DNA of 64,000 nt from CAJWOS01 sp964502005 (GTDB lineage Bacteria; Myxococcota_A; UBA796; UBA2385), in assembly GCA_964502005.1 (NCBI GenBank), contig CAZCUX010000011.1:62001-126000 (forward strand). Reading direction: 5' to 3'. A model generated the notes under the pieces. That model had not been told where the DNA came from, made no database searches, and saw only the letters and a program-made list of their open reading frames with translations. Shown here piece by piece: positions 26,967-35,248 of this stretch. The translations under genes and the position numbers were made by a program. Positions within the stretch are counted from its first letter, which is position 1. Each line of letters opens with the position of its first letter.

Positions 26967-27056
26967 ATGAGAGAAACGCTAGAAGCTCATTGGAAAACGA
27001 CTTTTGGCGCCCCAGGGGCGGTGGGCGCGGATGCTTCACCCCCCGGGTACTGTTAG
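26967..27056 (+). CDS. Possible 29-residue leader ORF in the ccmB-ccmC spacer
   Basis: AGGAAAC precedes an ATG opening a 29-codon frame that ends 28 bp before the ccmC start. The peptide is unremarkable (MRETLEAHWKTT at its start) and its end is Gly/Ala/Pro-rich. It could be a translated leader or spurious. The only support is the ribosome-binding site and the unusual spacer. Confidence 0.2.
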   Translation: MRETLEAHWKTTFGAPGAVGADASPPGYC

Positions 27057-27084
27057 CTCCCCACTCTACCTGTCGGAGTGCACC

Positions 27085-27783
27085 ATGCGCTGGGAACACG
27101 GTTTGCTCGCGCTCGGATTCCTCCTTCTTGGCGTGGGCCACTTTATGGGCCTGTTTGTCGCGCCGGAAGAAGCGATGATGGGCGCCGTCGGTCGAATCTT
27201 GTACGCACATGTCCCAACTGCTTGGGTCGCGTTGGTTATGTTGACGGTCAGCTTTTTTGCTGCCATCGGCGCCTTGTGGACGGGCAAATACAGCTGGGAT
27301 GCGGCGGTCGAAGCTACGGCGGAAACGGGTGTCGTCCTCACTGCGCTGTTGCTGTTTCAGGGCAGTATGTGGGCAAAGCCCACGTGGGGCGTGTTTTGGG
27401 ACTGGGATCCGCGCCTCACGACCTCTGCCATCTTATTGGTGCTGTTCGTCGGCGTCTTGGTGGTGAGGAAGGTCATCGACCAAGCCGAACGCCGCCTGAC
27501 CGTCACGGCTATCGCCGCCATCATCGCCTATATCGACGTCCCCGTCGTGTATTTCGGTGTGAAATGGTGGCGCAGCTTGCACCAAATCCAGTCCAGTCCG
27601 AGCACCGTCAATTCCACGATGGTCACGCCGCTGCGGATTGCCGCGTTCGCGATGTTGTTTATTGCCGTCGCAGTGAGCGTGCTCCGTTGGCGCGCGCTGT
27701 ATGCCGGCTTGCAGTCCGAGGTCAAAGCCCCGGACCTTCCCGAGCTTCCCCCCGAGCTTGAACTCACCGAAGGAGGTGCCTAA
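27085..27783 (+). CDS. ccmC: Haem handling protein CcmC
   Basis: CcmC loads haem onto CcmE in the periplasm. The 232-residue protein has six membrane segments and the tryptophan-rich WWD-type motif WGVFWDWDPRLT in the second periplasmic loop. Haem-ligand histidines are expected on either side (the first in YAHVPTAW, the second in SLHQIQ). The C-terminal extension is Glu/Pro-rich. It overlaps ccmD by one base (TAATG). Confidence 0.92.
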   Translation: MRWEHGLLALGFLLLGVGHFMGLFVAPEEAMMGAVGRILYAHVPTAWVALVMLTVSFFAAIGALWTGKYSWDAAVEATAETGVVLTALLLFQGSMWAKPTWGVFWDWDPRLTTSAILLVLFVGVLVVRKVIDQAERRLTVTAIAAIIAYIDVPVVYFGVKWWRSLHQIQSSPSTVNSTMVTPLRIAAFAMLFIAVAVSVLRWRALYAGLQSEVKAPDLPELPPELELTEGGA

Positions 27784-27935
27784 TGGACGAAGCTGCTGTT
27801 GGTACCGGCGTGATTGTGGGCAAATGGGACTATGTTTGGGCCGTCTATATTGCCACCTGGGTCACCGTCATCGGTTTGGCGGTTCGTGCCCTGGTCCTCT
27901 CCCGGGCTTCAACCCCGCCTTCGGAGTCCCCATGA
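27783..27935 (+). CDS. ccmD: Haem exporter accessory protein CcmD
   Basis: This 50-residue protein is easily missed because of its size. It has a single membrane helix (YVWAVYIATWVTVIGLAVRA) with Trp/Tyr at the start and Arg at the end, followed by a short Ser/Pro tail, as in CcmD, which stabilises CcmE in the CcmABCD complex. It starts in the ccmC stop (TAATG) and ends overlapping the ccmE start (ATGA). Its position between ccmC and ccmE is the standard one and is strong evidence. Confidence 0.88.
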   Translation: MDEAAVGTGVIVGKWDYVWAVYIATWVTVIGLAVRALVLSRASTPPSESP

Positions 27936-28402
27936 GTGTTGCTGTTGCGCCGTCTGCTGTGGGCCGGCGGCTCGGAATGGTTGTGGCGTTGCTTGTTGCT
28001 GCCGCTGCGCTTGGTTTCATCGCGTTCGGCAACATCGGCGAAAACCTCGTCTATTATTGGGACGTAGGTCAGCTCGTTGATGCTGGCGACAAGGCTGTCG
28101 GGGCGACCATTCGCTTGGGTGGTGTCGTCAAGCCTGGAACCGTGGACTGGAAGCCTGATGAGAACGCGCTCTCGTTCGTGATTTCCGACGGTACAAAAGA
28201 AGTGCCGGTGATGTGCTCGGGAGCGCCTCCGCAGATGTTCCGCGAGGGCATCGGTGTTGTTGTAGAGGGCACGTTGACCGAAGGCGGCACGTTTACGTCC
28301 GACCGCCTGATGGTCAAGCACTCCAATGAATACAAGGCACCTGAAGAAGGCATGTCGCTTGAAGAGCGTAAGAGCCTTTACCGTACCGTGGAGGGCATGT
28401 GA
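27932..28402 (+). CDS. ccmE: Cytochrome c maturation haem chaperone CcmE
   Basis: CcmE binds haem covalently in the periplasm and passes it to CcmF/CcmH. The 156-residue protein has one N-terminal membrane anchor (about residues 16-32) and an OB-fold domain. The covalent haem site is His130 with Tyr134 in VKHSNEY, matching the HxxxY consensus. It overlaps ccmD and ccmF by 4 bp each. Confidence 0.94.
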   Translation: MSVAVAPSAVGRRLGMVVALLVAAAALGFIAFGNIGENLVYYWDVGQLVDAGDKAVGATIRLGGVVKPGTVDWKPDENALSFVISDGTKEVPVMCSGAPPQMFREGIGVVVEGTLTEGGTFTSDRLMVKHSNEYKAPEEGMSLEERKSLYRTVEGM

Positions 28403-30390
28403 TTTCTCTCCTCGGTCGAGGGGCCATCTTGGTCGCCCTCGCTGCCTGCTCGGTGGGCTCGGTCACCGGTGCAGTGGCCGCGGTTCGGGGAAGTGCCCCG
28501 GCGTTGCGTGCTACCCGCGTTGCCGCGTGGATTTTCGGCTTCGCGCTTGTGGCTGCCACCGTCTTGATGGAAACGGCCCTGCTGACCCATGATTTTAGCG
28601 TCTCTTATGTCGCTGAAGTCGGAAGCCGGTCGACGCCCACGTGGGTCACAATGGTCAGCTTGTGGTCGTCGCTCAACGGCTCTATTTTGTTGTGGGGATT
28701 TGTATTGGGCTTGTGTGTCGTTGGCCTTGAGTGGACCACGCGCAACAAATACCCACACCACACGCCTTGGGCGTTGTCGATGGCGCTGGCTGTCGGCGTG
28801 TTCTTTACGTTTTTGATTGCCGGTGTCGCCAACCCCTTCGGTGTGGTGGACCCTGCGCCCGCGGATGGACCAGGACCGAACCCGCTTCTCCAGAATCACA
28901 TCCTGATGGTTGTTCACCCGCCGATGCTTTACCTCGGCTATGTTGGCATGACCATTCCGTTTGCGATGGGCTCTGCGGCGCTCTTGGCAGGGCGCCTGGA
29001 TGCCGCATGGACGGGCCTGCTGCGACGCTGGATGCTGATTCCGTGGGGATTTTTGACGGTTGGCATTATTCTCGGCGGTTGGTGGAGCTACGAGGTCTTG
29101 GGCTGGGGCGGCTGGTGGGCATGGGACCCTGTCGAGAACGCGAGCTTTTTGCCTTGGCTCACCGCCACGGCGTTTGTACACTCGGCCATGGTGATGGAGC
29201 GCAAGGCGCAACTCAAGGGTTGGACGCTCTCGCTGGTATTGGCGTCGTTTTTGTTGACGCTTCTCGGCACCTTCATGACCCGGTCGGGCGTTTTCAACTC
29301 CGTCCACTCCTTTACCCAGTCGCCCATTGGTCCTGTATTTTTGGGCTTCTTGGCCTTGGCTACGGTGTTTTGCGTGGTGCTCCTCGCTGCGCGCCTCGAT
29401 GTCTTGGGTGAGAGTGACAACGCGTTGCAAGCGGGCGCGTCCCGTGATTCTGCATTTTTGGTGAACAACCTCCTGTTCGCTGCGTTCACGTTCATGGTTT
29501 TGTTGGGTACGGTCTTTCCGTTGCTCAACGAAGCCATCACAGACCAACAAATCAGCGTCGGGCAGCCCTACTTTGACCGCATGGGCGCTCCGCTGGGCGT
29601 TGCGATTGTGTTTTTGATGGGCGTCGGGCCCGTGCTCCCTTGGGGGCGTGGAAATAGCGCCGACGCAATGCGGCGGTTGATGGTCCCCACAGCGGCCGGT
29701 GTCGGCACGGTCGTGGCGGTGGCGGCTGCGGGCTACACTGCGATTTGGCCGCTTCTTACGTTTGGTCTTTCGGCATTTGCGGGTGTGGTTACGTTGCGCG
29801 AGTTCTTGGCACCGGCGTTGGCCCGTGCAAAGGCCCGGAAAGAGTCGGTGGGAGCGGCGGCGCTCACCGTCGTCACGCGCGCGCGTCGTCGCTATGGCGG
29901 TTATGTTGTGCATCTGGGTGTGTTGTTCATTGCGGTGTCCCACGCCGCAGCCGTGAACTACCAAACCAAAGAGTCCGTGACGCTTGTAGAAGGGCAATCT
30001 CGAAATGTGTCGGGCTATGAGCTGTCCTATTTGGGCAGCGAGCGCCAAGACCAGCCCCATCGCACGAGTTTGCTCGCGCGCTTCTCGGTGACCCGCGATG
30101 GAAAAGAGCTGGGCGAGCTTTCGCCGCGCCTCAATCATTACAAAAAGATGGGGCAGCCGATTGGCACGCCGGTGGTTCATTCGGGCCTGGACGAAGACCT
30201 CTACCTGAGCCTCGTCAACATCGACTCCGACGCAAAGACGGTCAGTCTGGATGTCATGGTGCATCCGATGGTGTGGTGGCTGTGGTTCGGCGGTGGGTTG
30301 ATGTTTGTTGGCACTCTGATTGCGTTGTGGCCGTCGCGTGGGTCGGCGGTCGTATCTGCACCCTCCGCGGGTGCTGTGGCAGGGAAGTAG
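28399..30390 (+). CDS. ccmF: Haem lyase CcmF
   Basis: CcmF is the haem lyase subunit that joins haem to apocytochrome c. The 663-residue protein has many membrane segments. The WWD motif GWGGWWAWDPVENAS is near residue 240, flanked by VVHPPMLYLGY (ligand His) and FVHSAM, and a large periplasmic region precedes the last helix. It uses a GTG start inside the ccmE stop codon (overlap GTGA). A very long antisense frame runs opposite this gene but is a composition artefact. Confidence 0.94.
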   Translation: MISLLGRGAILVALAACSVGSVTGAVAAVRGSAPALRATRVAAWIFGFALVAATVLMETALLTHDFSVSYVAEVGSRSTPTWVTMVSLWSSLNGSILLWGFVLGLCVVGLEWTTRNKYPHHTPWALSMALAVGVFFTFLIAGVANPFGVVDPAPADGPGPNPLLQNHILMVVHPPMLYLGYVGMTIPFAMGSAALLAGRLDAAWTGLLRRWMLIPWGFLTVGIILGGWWSYEVLGWGGWWAWDPVENASFLPWLTATAFVHSAMVMERKAQLKGWTLSLVLASFLLTLLGTFMTRSGVFNSVHSFTQSPIGPVFLGFLALATVFCVVLLAARLDVLGESDNALQAGASRDSAFLVNNLLFAAFTFMVLLGTVFPLLNEAITDQQISVGQPYFDRMGAPLGVAIVFLMGVGPVLPWGRGNSADAMRRLMVPTAAGVGTVVAVAAAGYTAIWPLLTFGLSAFAGVVTLREFLAPALARAKARKESVGAAALTVVTRARRRYGGYVVHLGVLFIAVSHAAAVNYQTKESVTLVEGQSRNVSGYELSYLGSERQDQPHRTSLLARFSVTRDGKELGELSPRLNHYKKMGQPIGTPVVHSGLDEDLYLSLVNIDSDAKTVSLDVMVHPMVWWLWFGGGLMFVGTLIALWPSRGSAVVSAPSAGAVAGK

Positions 30391-30393
30391 GCG

Positions 30394-30921
30394 ATGGGCG
30401 TCAACTGGAAAGTGTTGGCTGCGGGCCTTGCCGTGACGGCGCCATTGGTCGCCATTTTGGCTTCGGGCTTCGGCACGGACCCCCGCGGCGTGTCCAATGC
30501 GCTCGAAGGTCGGGAAGCGCCGGTGTTTCAAATGACGGTGTTGGACGGTAGCGGCGCCAAGGTGGACCTTGCGTCCCTGCGCGGGCATCCGGTGGTCCTC
30601 AACTTCTGGGCGACGTGGTGTCAGCCGTGCAAGATTGAGCATCCCCACCTCATCGAAGCAGCGCGCAACTACGGAGGCCGTGGTGTCGCATTTTACGGCG
30701 TGCTGTTCTCCGACGACCCTGTCAACGCCGAACGTTTTTTGGCCCGCGAGGGGCATGCTTTCCCCGTTTTGTATGACCCCGCCCAGCGCGTGGCCATCGA
30801 CTACGGTGTGACGGGCGTTCCCGAAACTTTCATCATCGATGGCAATGGCCGAATCGTGCAAAAAGTGAGCGGACCTGTCTCGTATGCCGAGCTGCAGGCT
30901 GCGCTGGAGCCACTCCTGTGA
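30394..30921 (+). CDS. ccmG: Thiol:disulfide interchange protein CcmG/DsbE
   Basis: This membrane-anchored thioredoxin-like protein keeps the cytochrome CxxCH cysteines or CcmH reduced. The 175-residue product has an N-terminal hydrophobic anchor (about residues 7-24). The active site is WCQPC in VVLNFWATWCQPCKIEHPHL, and the cis-Pro loop is in GVTGVPETFIID. It lies 3 bp after ccmF and overlaps ccmH by 4 bp. Confidence 0.93.
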   Translation: MGVNWKVLAAGLAVTAPLVAILASGFGTDPRGVSNALEGREAPVFQMTVLDGSGAKVDLASLRGHPVVLNFWATWCQPCKIEHPHLIEAARNYGGRGVAFYGVLFSDDPVNAERFLAREGHAFPVLYDPAQRVAIDYGVTGVPETFIIDGNGRIVQKVSGPVSYAELQAALEPLL

Positions 30922-31469
30922 GCCTGCGAACCATTCTTTTGTCGGTCGCCATTTTGGGAATCGGGCTGGGCCTTGGCACGCACCCGGGACACGCCGCTGA
31001 CGGTGCGTCCCCTGATGCCGAGACGGCCGTACCTTTGGCGGAGCCACCTGAACTGGCGCCCCCGGATGCTGCGACTGCCGCGCGTTTGACCGAGTCCATC
31101 TCGAAAGGCCTGCGCTGCCCTGTGTGTCAGGGCCTAAGCGTCGCAGACTCCAACGCAGACTCTGCGCGCGCGATGCATGCCCGCGTGGGGGAGTTGGTTG
31201 CCCAGGGGTACTCGGAGCAGCAGATTCTCGACTATTTCGTCGACCGGTACGGTGCGTGGGTTCGCTTGGAGCCCGAAGCGGAAGGATTCGGCCTTCTCGT
31301 GTTTGTGCTCCCTGCGGGAATGTTGGTCTTGGGCGGCCTTTGGCTCGCAAGTCGTGGGCTTGGTGCGGCAAGTCCTCCCGCCGCGCCTGCCGAACCTGCT
31401 TCAAGCCCTGTTGAAGATGAATACCGACGGCGAATTCTCGCCGAACTGGGCGACGCGCCCGACGCCTGA
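30918..31469 (+). CDS. ccmH: Cytochrome c maturation protein CcmH
   Basis: CcmH presents reduced apocytochrome to the lyase. The 183-residue protein has a signal peptide and a Pro/Ala-rich lead-in. The redox motif LRCPVCQG lies in the three-helix domain, followed by DYFVDRYGAWVRLEP. A C-terminal membrane helix (LLVFVLPAGMLVLGGLWLAS) leads into a short cytoplasmic tail. It starts inside the ccmG stop. Confidence 0.92.
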   Translation: MSLRTILLSVAILGIGLGLGTHPGHAADGASPDAETAVPLAEPPELAPPDAATAARLTESISKGLRCPVCQGLSVADSNADSARAMHARVGELVAQGYSEQQILDYFVDRYGAWVRLEPEAEGFGLLVFVLPAGMLVLGGLWLASRGLGAASPPAAPAEPASSPVEDEYRRRILAELGDAPDA

Positions 31470-31480
31470 CGGAGATTCCC

Positions 31481-32755
31481 ATGGACTGGAATACGTGGGG
31501 ACCACCGTTGGTGGTCTTGACATTGGGTGTAGCGACGGGGCTCGGCCTCGCCCTGGGGGCAGGCGGGCAGCGTGCTTCGGGCGACGCCGTGCAGGCGCGT
31601 CGCGAAGACCTCGTCGCGAAAAAAGGACAGCTGCTCGAACAGCTTCGCTTGCTCGAAGCCGACCGCGACAAGCTCGGTGAAGCCGGCTTTGCGTCGCGAA
31701 AAGAGGAGCTGGTTGCCCAAGCGGCTGCGACACTCGCGAGCCTCGACGCGCTCGACGCAGGGCCGCCGCCCGAAGAACTGGTGGCGCCTGTTGCATCCGG
31801 TGACCCTGGGCGTCGAATGTTCACGACCGGCCTCTGGACGGGCGGCGTGCTCTTGTTTTTCGGCCTGTTGTCGGTGTTTCTCAGCTCGCAGTCAAGCGAG
31901 CGCGCGGCTGGCGGCAGCATGACCGGCGGTGGACCCGTGATGCCCCAGGTGTCCGATGAAGTCGCGGCAGCAAAAGCGCGCCTCGAAGCGGACCCCAACG
32001 ACAAAGAAGCCCTTCATATCGTGACGTATGAGGCATTGCTTCAGCGCGACCTCGACAACGCGATGCAGTTGGTGGAGCGGGCGCGCGTTTTGGACCCCGA
32101 GGCACCCGAGCTATCGGTCCACTTCGCGATTTTGCAGCTCTCGGTCGGTATGCTCGACAAGGCCGACGCCTCGTTGGCCAAAGCCATCGCAGCGCGTCCC
32201 GAATGGGGGCGCCCGCGCTTGTGGTTAGGGCTTGTGCGTATGTATCAAAAGCGCACAGACGAGTCGATTGTCGAAGTGGAAAAGGCGATTGGCCTGGGTC
32301 TGCGTCCCGACGAAGCCCGATTTGCGTCGGGCCTCCTCGCGGATGCCCGGAACCCCCAGCCTGCAGCGGCCCCAGCAGCCGCACAGGCTTCGGGGTCGGG
32401 TCCAATGTACTCCGGGCCGGGCGGTGGTGCGGTGCAGCTTGCAGGCACCGTAGAGGCGCCTCCAGGCACACCCCCGGACCCCAATACCGTCGTCTTCCTG
32501 ATGGTCTACAACAATGCCGCTGGAGGACCACCCCCGGTCGCGACGGCGCGCCTCACCGTCGCGGACCTCCCGTATACCTTCCGCTTTGAGGAAGGCCACG
32601 CGATGACCGGCGGTCCATGGCCGAGCGAAGTCTGGATTCGTGCGCGCATCGACGCCGACGGTCGGCCTGGTTCGGGGCCCGGAGACATGGACTCTGCGTT
32701 GTTGGGGCCCATTGTGCCGGGCACCACCGGAATCGCGCTCTCCTTTTCGCCCTGA
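31481..32755 (+). CDS. ccmI: Cytochrome c maturation TPR protein, CcmI-like
   Basis: The last gene of the cluster encodes a 424-residue protein. It has an N-terminal membrane helix, a coiled-coil-like charged loop (about residues 35-80), a second membrane helix (about residues 110-128) and several TPR repeats (about residues 140-290). A C-terminal domain includes PPVATARLTVADLPYTFRFEE, matching the beta-domain found at the end of CycH/CcmI proteins. CcmI chaperones apocytochrome c to the lyase. An Ala/Gln/Gly-rich linker separates the TPR and C-terminal domains. It follows ccmH by 11 bp. Confidence 0.87.
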   Translation: MDWNTWGPPLVVLTLGVATGLGLALGAGGQRASGDAVQARREDLVAKKGQLLEQLRLLEADRDKLGEAGFASRKEELVAQAAATLASLDALDAGPPPEELVAPVASGDPGRRMFTTGLWTGGVLLFFGLLSVFLSSQSSERAAGGSMTGGGPVMPQVSDEVAAAKARLEADPNDKEALHIVTYEALLQRDLDNAMQLVERARVLDPEAPELSVHFAILQLSVGMLDKADASLAKAIAARPEWGRPRLWLGLVRMYQKRTDESIVEVEKAIGLGLRPDEARFASGLLADARNPQPAAAPAAAQASGSGPMYSGPGGGAVQLAGTVEAPPGTPPDPNTVVFLMVYNNAAGGPPPVATARLTVADLPYTFRFEEGHAMTGGPWPSEVWIRARIDADGRPGSGPGDMDSALLGPIVPGTTGIALSFSP

Positions 32756-32908
32756 GGGTTCGGCCTGTTGCGGGCGCGCCGGCGGTAGCGCAGCGGGCCG
32801 TTCATTCGATCTCCGCCGCGCAGCCTTCGGCCTGTCGCAGCAAAGTCGCTTGGCGTCGGGGTATACTATCCGGGGCACGCGTTGTGATGTCGTTGGGAAG
32901 GAGAGGGA

Positions 32909-35062
32909 ATGCGTAGCTTGTGGCGTATTTGGGCGCATGTTGGTTGCGCGCTCGGTTCAATCGTACTCGGCGCATGTTCTACGATTGACGGAAAGATTTC
33001 CCAGACGGACTCTGACGGTGACGGCGTTCCCGACGTTCGTGATTGCGCACCCGACGACCCCGACATTCGACCGGGAATCGACGAACTGTGCGACGGCATC
33101 GACAATGACTGCGACGGGGAAGTCGACGAAGACCCTATCGATATCACCGAAGAAGTGTGCGACGGCCTGGACAACGACTGCGATGGAGAGGTCGACGAAG
33201 GTTTGGCTACCACAACCTATGCCGACGTAGATGGCGACGGTTTCGGCGATGCCGCGGTCACGGCCACGGATTGTGTCCCCACGGAGGGCTACGTCGACAA
33301 CGACGGCGACTGCGACGATTCCAACGCCGCGATTTCTCCCGATGCGGTGGAAGTGTGCGACGAAATCGACAACAATTGCGACGGCACGGTCGATGAAGGC
33401 GTCCTGACGGACTTTTACGCGGATGCCGACGGCGACGGCTTCGGCGACGCGGACACCATCATTTCGTTGTGTGCCCTGACGAGCGGCGTCACCGAAGACA
33501 ACTCGGATTGTGATGACAACGACATTCAGACGTATCCGGGCGCAGTTGACCCTTGCAATGATGGCATCGACCAAGACTGCGATGGCGACGACAATGCGTG
33601 CTTGATTTACGGTGACCTCTATGTAGACCCAGATGTCGATATTCAGATTTCCGGCTTGGATACGGGGTCCCTCACGGGCGCCCAAGTGGGCTTTACGAGC
33701 GACATCGACGGTGACGGAAGTGTGGAGGTATACGTGTCCTCCCCTGGTTGGGATGGGCCCACTGTAGGAACGGCCACCGCGGGCAACTTCGCCTTGGTCG
33801 ACCTTGACCCCACCTTCCGCCGTGGCTCTGTGGACCTCGAAAGCTCTGCCGGCGTCGGTTGGCGGGTGTCGCGCTACGATGGGCGAAAAGGAACTGCCCG
33901 CGAAGGGCTCATCCTGCGCGACGCCGGTGACCTTGATGGCGACGGTCTGGGCGACATCATCGTTGGAAGCAAAGAGAGCGACGAGTTTTACGTCAACAGC
34001 GGCGTGCTGCGCGTGATGCTCGGTTCGACGCTCGCAGGTGGCAGCGCGCTGTTGCCGAGCGCAGATTTGACGTTCACGCCGTCGTACTCCAACTGGGACT
34101 TGGGAGCCTCCGTCGCTTCTGCAGACCTCAACGGCGATGGCTATAGGGATTTGCTGATTGGCGCGTCGCGACGGGTGTTTACGACGTCCGGGGCCCCCGG
34201 TGCCGTCTTTTTGTTTTACGGTTGCCCCGAAGGCATGGGGACTTGCTACGACACCGATGGCGACGGCGCACGAGATGTTGTGACCGATTGGTCCGGTGAA
34301 GTTCGTATGGCGCTTGCCGACGACATGTTGGAGCACACCGGCACGACCGACGAAGTGGGCACGGGGCTCGTGTCCGACTTTGACTTCAATGGCGACGGCT
34401 TTGCGGACATCCTCATTGGTGCCGCGGGTGTCGGCGCGGGCGCTGGTGCCACGTATTTGGTGTTGGAGACCCCCTTTTCGAGTTCCACGGCCTCGAGTCA
34501 GGCCAACTTTGTCATCCAAGGCTCCGCCACCACCGACCGCGTCGGCACCGTATTGGACGCACCCGGAGACCTCGACGGCGACGGCTATGATGAAGTGCTC
34601 ATCGGCGTTCCAACGTACGATTCGAGCCGAGGAGCGGTCTTTTTGTTGCTCGGCCGCTCCGATGTCTCGCTGTCAGGAATGTCGCGTACGCTCAACCTTT
34701 CGGATTTGGACATTTCGCTGCTCGGCGAGGATGTTGGGGAAGGCTTCGGGGCCGCGATGAGTGCCACGGGTGACATCGATGGCGACGGCGTTCCCGAGCT
34801 TTTGGTGGGGGCTCCGTACGCTTCGCCGGAAGGGGTCTCCGGGGCGGGTGAAGTGCGGGTTCTTCGCGGCCCACCCGCGGCCGATATGGCAGATGTGCCT
34901 TTGGCGCGCATGCGGGGCATCAGTGTCGACGCGAACGTCGGCAAGGTCATCACGAGTGGCGCGGACCTAGATGGTGATGGCTGGGCCGAAGTGTTGCTGG
35001 GCGTCGAGGCTCACGGCGGGTCTGGCGCTGCGTTCTTGTTTTTCGGCGGATACCATCCTTAG
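32909..35062 (+). CDS. Surface lipoprotein with MopE-type metal-binding repeats and FG-GAP propeller
   Basis: The 717-residue product has a lipoprotein signal peptide (lipobox VLGAC). About 200 residues rich in Asp then contain four Put_metal/MopE-type repeats of the form CDGIDNDCDGEVDE. The rest has at least six FG-GAP/integrin-alpha repeats with calcium-loop motifs such as DLDGDGLGDIIVGS and DLNGDGYRDLLIGAS, predicted to make a seven-bladed propeller. Such proteins are common on the surface of Deltaproteobacteria and Myxococcota; the partner is unknown. A strong ribosome-binding site (GGAAGGAGAGGG) precedes the ATG, and a TATACT hexamer lies upstream near 32861. Confidence 0.88.
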   Translation: MRSLWRIWAHVGCALGSIVLGACSTIDGKISQTDSDGDGVPDVRDCAPDDPDIRPGIDELCDGIDNDCDGEVDEDPIDITEEVCDGLDNDCDGEVDEGLATTTYADVDGDGFGDAAVTATDCVPTEGYVDNDGDCDDSNAAISPDAVEVCDEIDNNCDGTVDEGVLTDFYADADGDGFGDADTIISLCALTSGVTEDNSDCDDNDIQTYPGAVDPCNDGIDQDCDGDDNACLIYGDLYVDPDVDIQISGLDTGSLTGAQVGFTSDIDGDGSVEVYVSSPGWDGPTVGTATAGNFALVDLDPTFRRGSVDLESSAGVGWRVSRYDGRKGTAREGLILRDAGDLDGDGLGDIIVGSKESDEFYVNSGVLRVMLGSTLAGGSALLPSADLTFTPSYSNWDLGASVASADLNGDGYRDLLIGASRRVFTTSGAPGAVFLFYGCPEGMGTCYDTDGDGARDVVTDWSGEVRMALADDMLEHTGTTDEVGTGLVSDFDFNGDGFADILIGAAGVGAGAGATYLVLETPFSSSTASSQANFVIQGSATTDRVGTVLDAPGDLDGDGYDEVLIGVPTYDSSRGAVFLLLGRSDVSLSGMSRTLNLSDLDISLLGEDVGEGFGAAMSATGDIDGDGVPELLVGAPYASPEGVSGAGEVRVLRGPPAADMADVPLARMRGISVDANVGKVITSGADLDGDGWAEVLLGVEAHGGSGAAFLFFGGYHP

Positions 35063-35248
35063 GCAGGGCTGCGCGGGCTTCGGCAGACACCGGGCCGCGC
35101 ACCCGAGACATTGGACCGCGCACCCACGAAACGCCGTGGGCCTGCGGGCCGGCCGGCGGCGACCGGGGAACCCGAACGTCGGAATGGCGTAGGCGTCTTC
35201 CGGGACGCTGTCCGCCACCGACCGATGGGCTTCCTGCGGACCCGAACC

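Noticed and set aside
28378..32004. A 1208-codon open frame antisense to ccmE-ccmI
   Set aside because: It lies opposite well-identified genes, has Arg/Gln/His-rich low-complexity sequence typical of the antisense of GC-rich coding DNA, and matches nothing I recognise.
35063..35248. Repeated CCGCGCACCC in the spacer after the MopE-like gene
   Set aside because: Only two short copies in GC-rich DNA; no clear function or extended structure.
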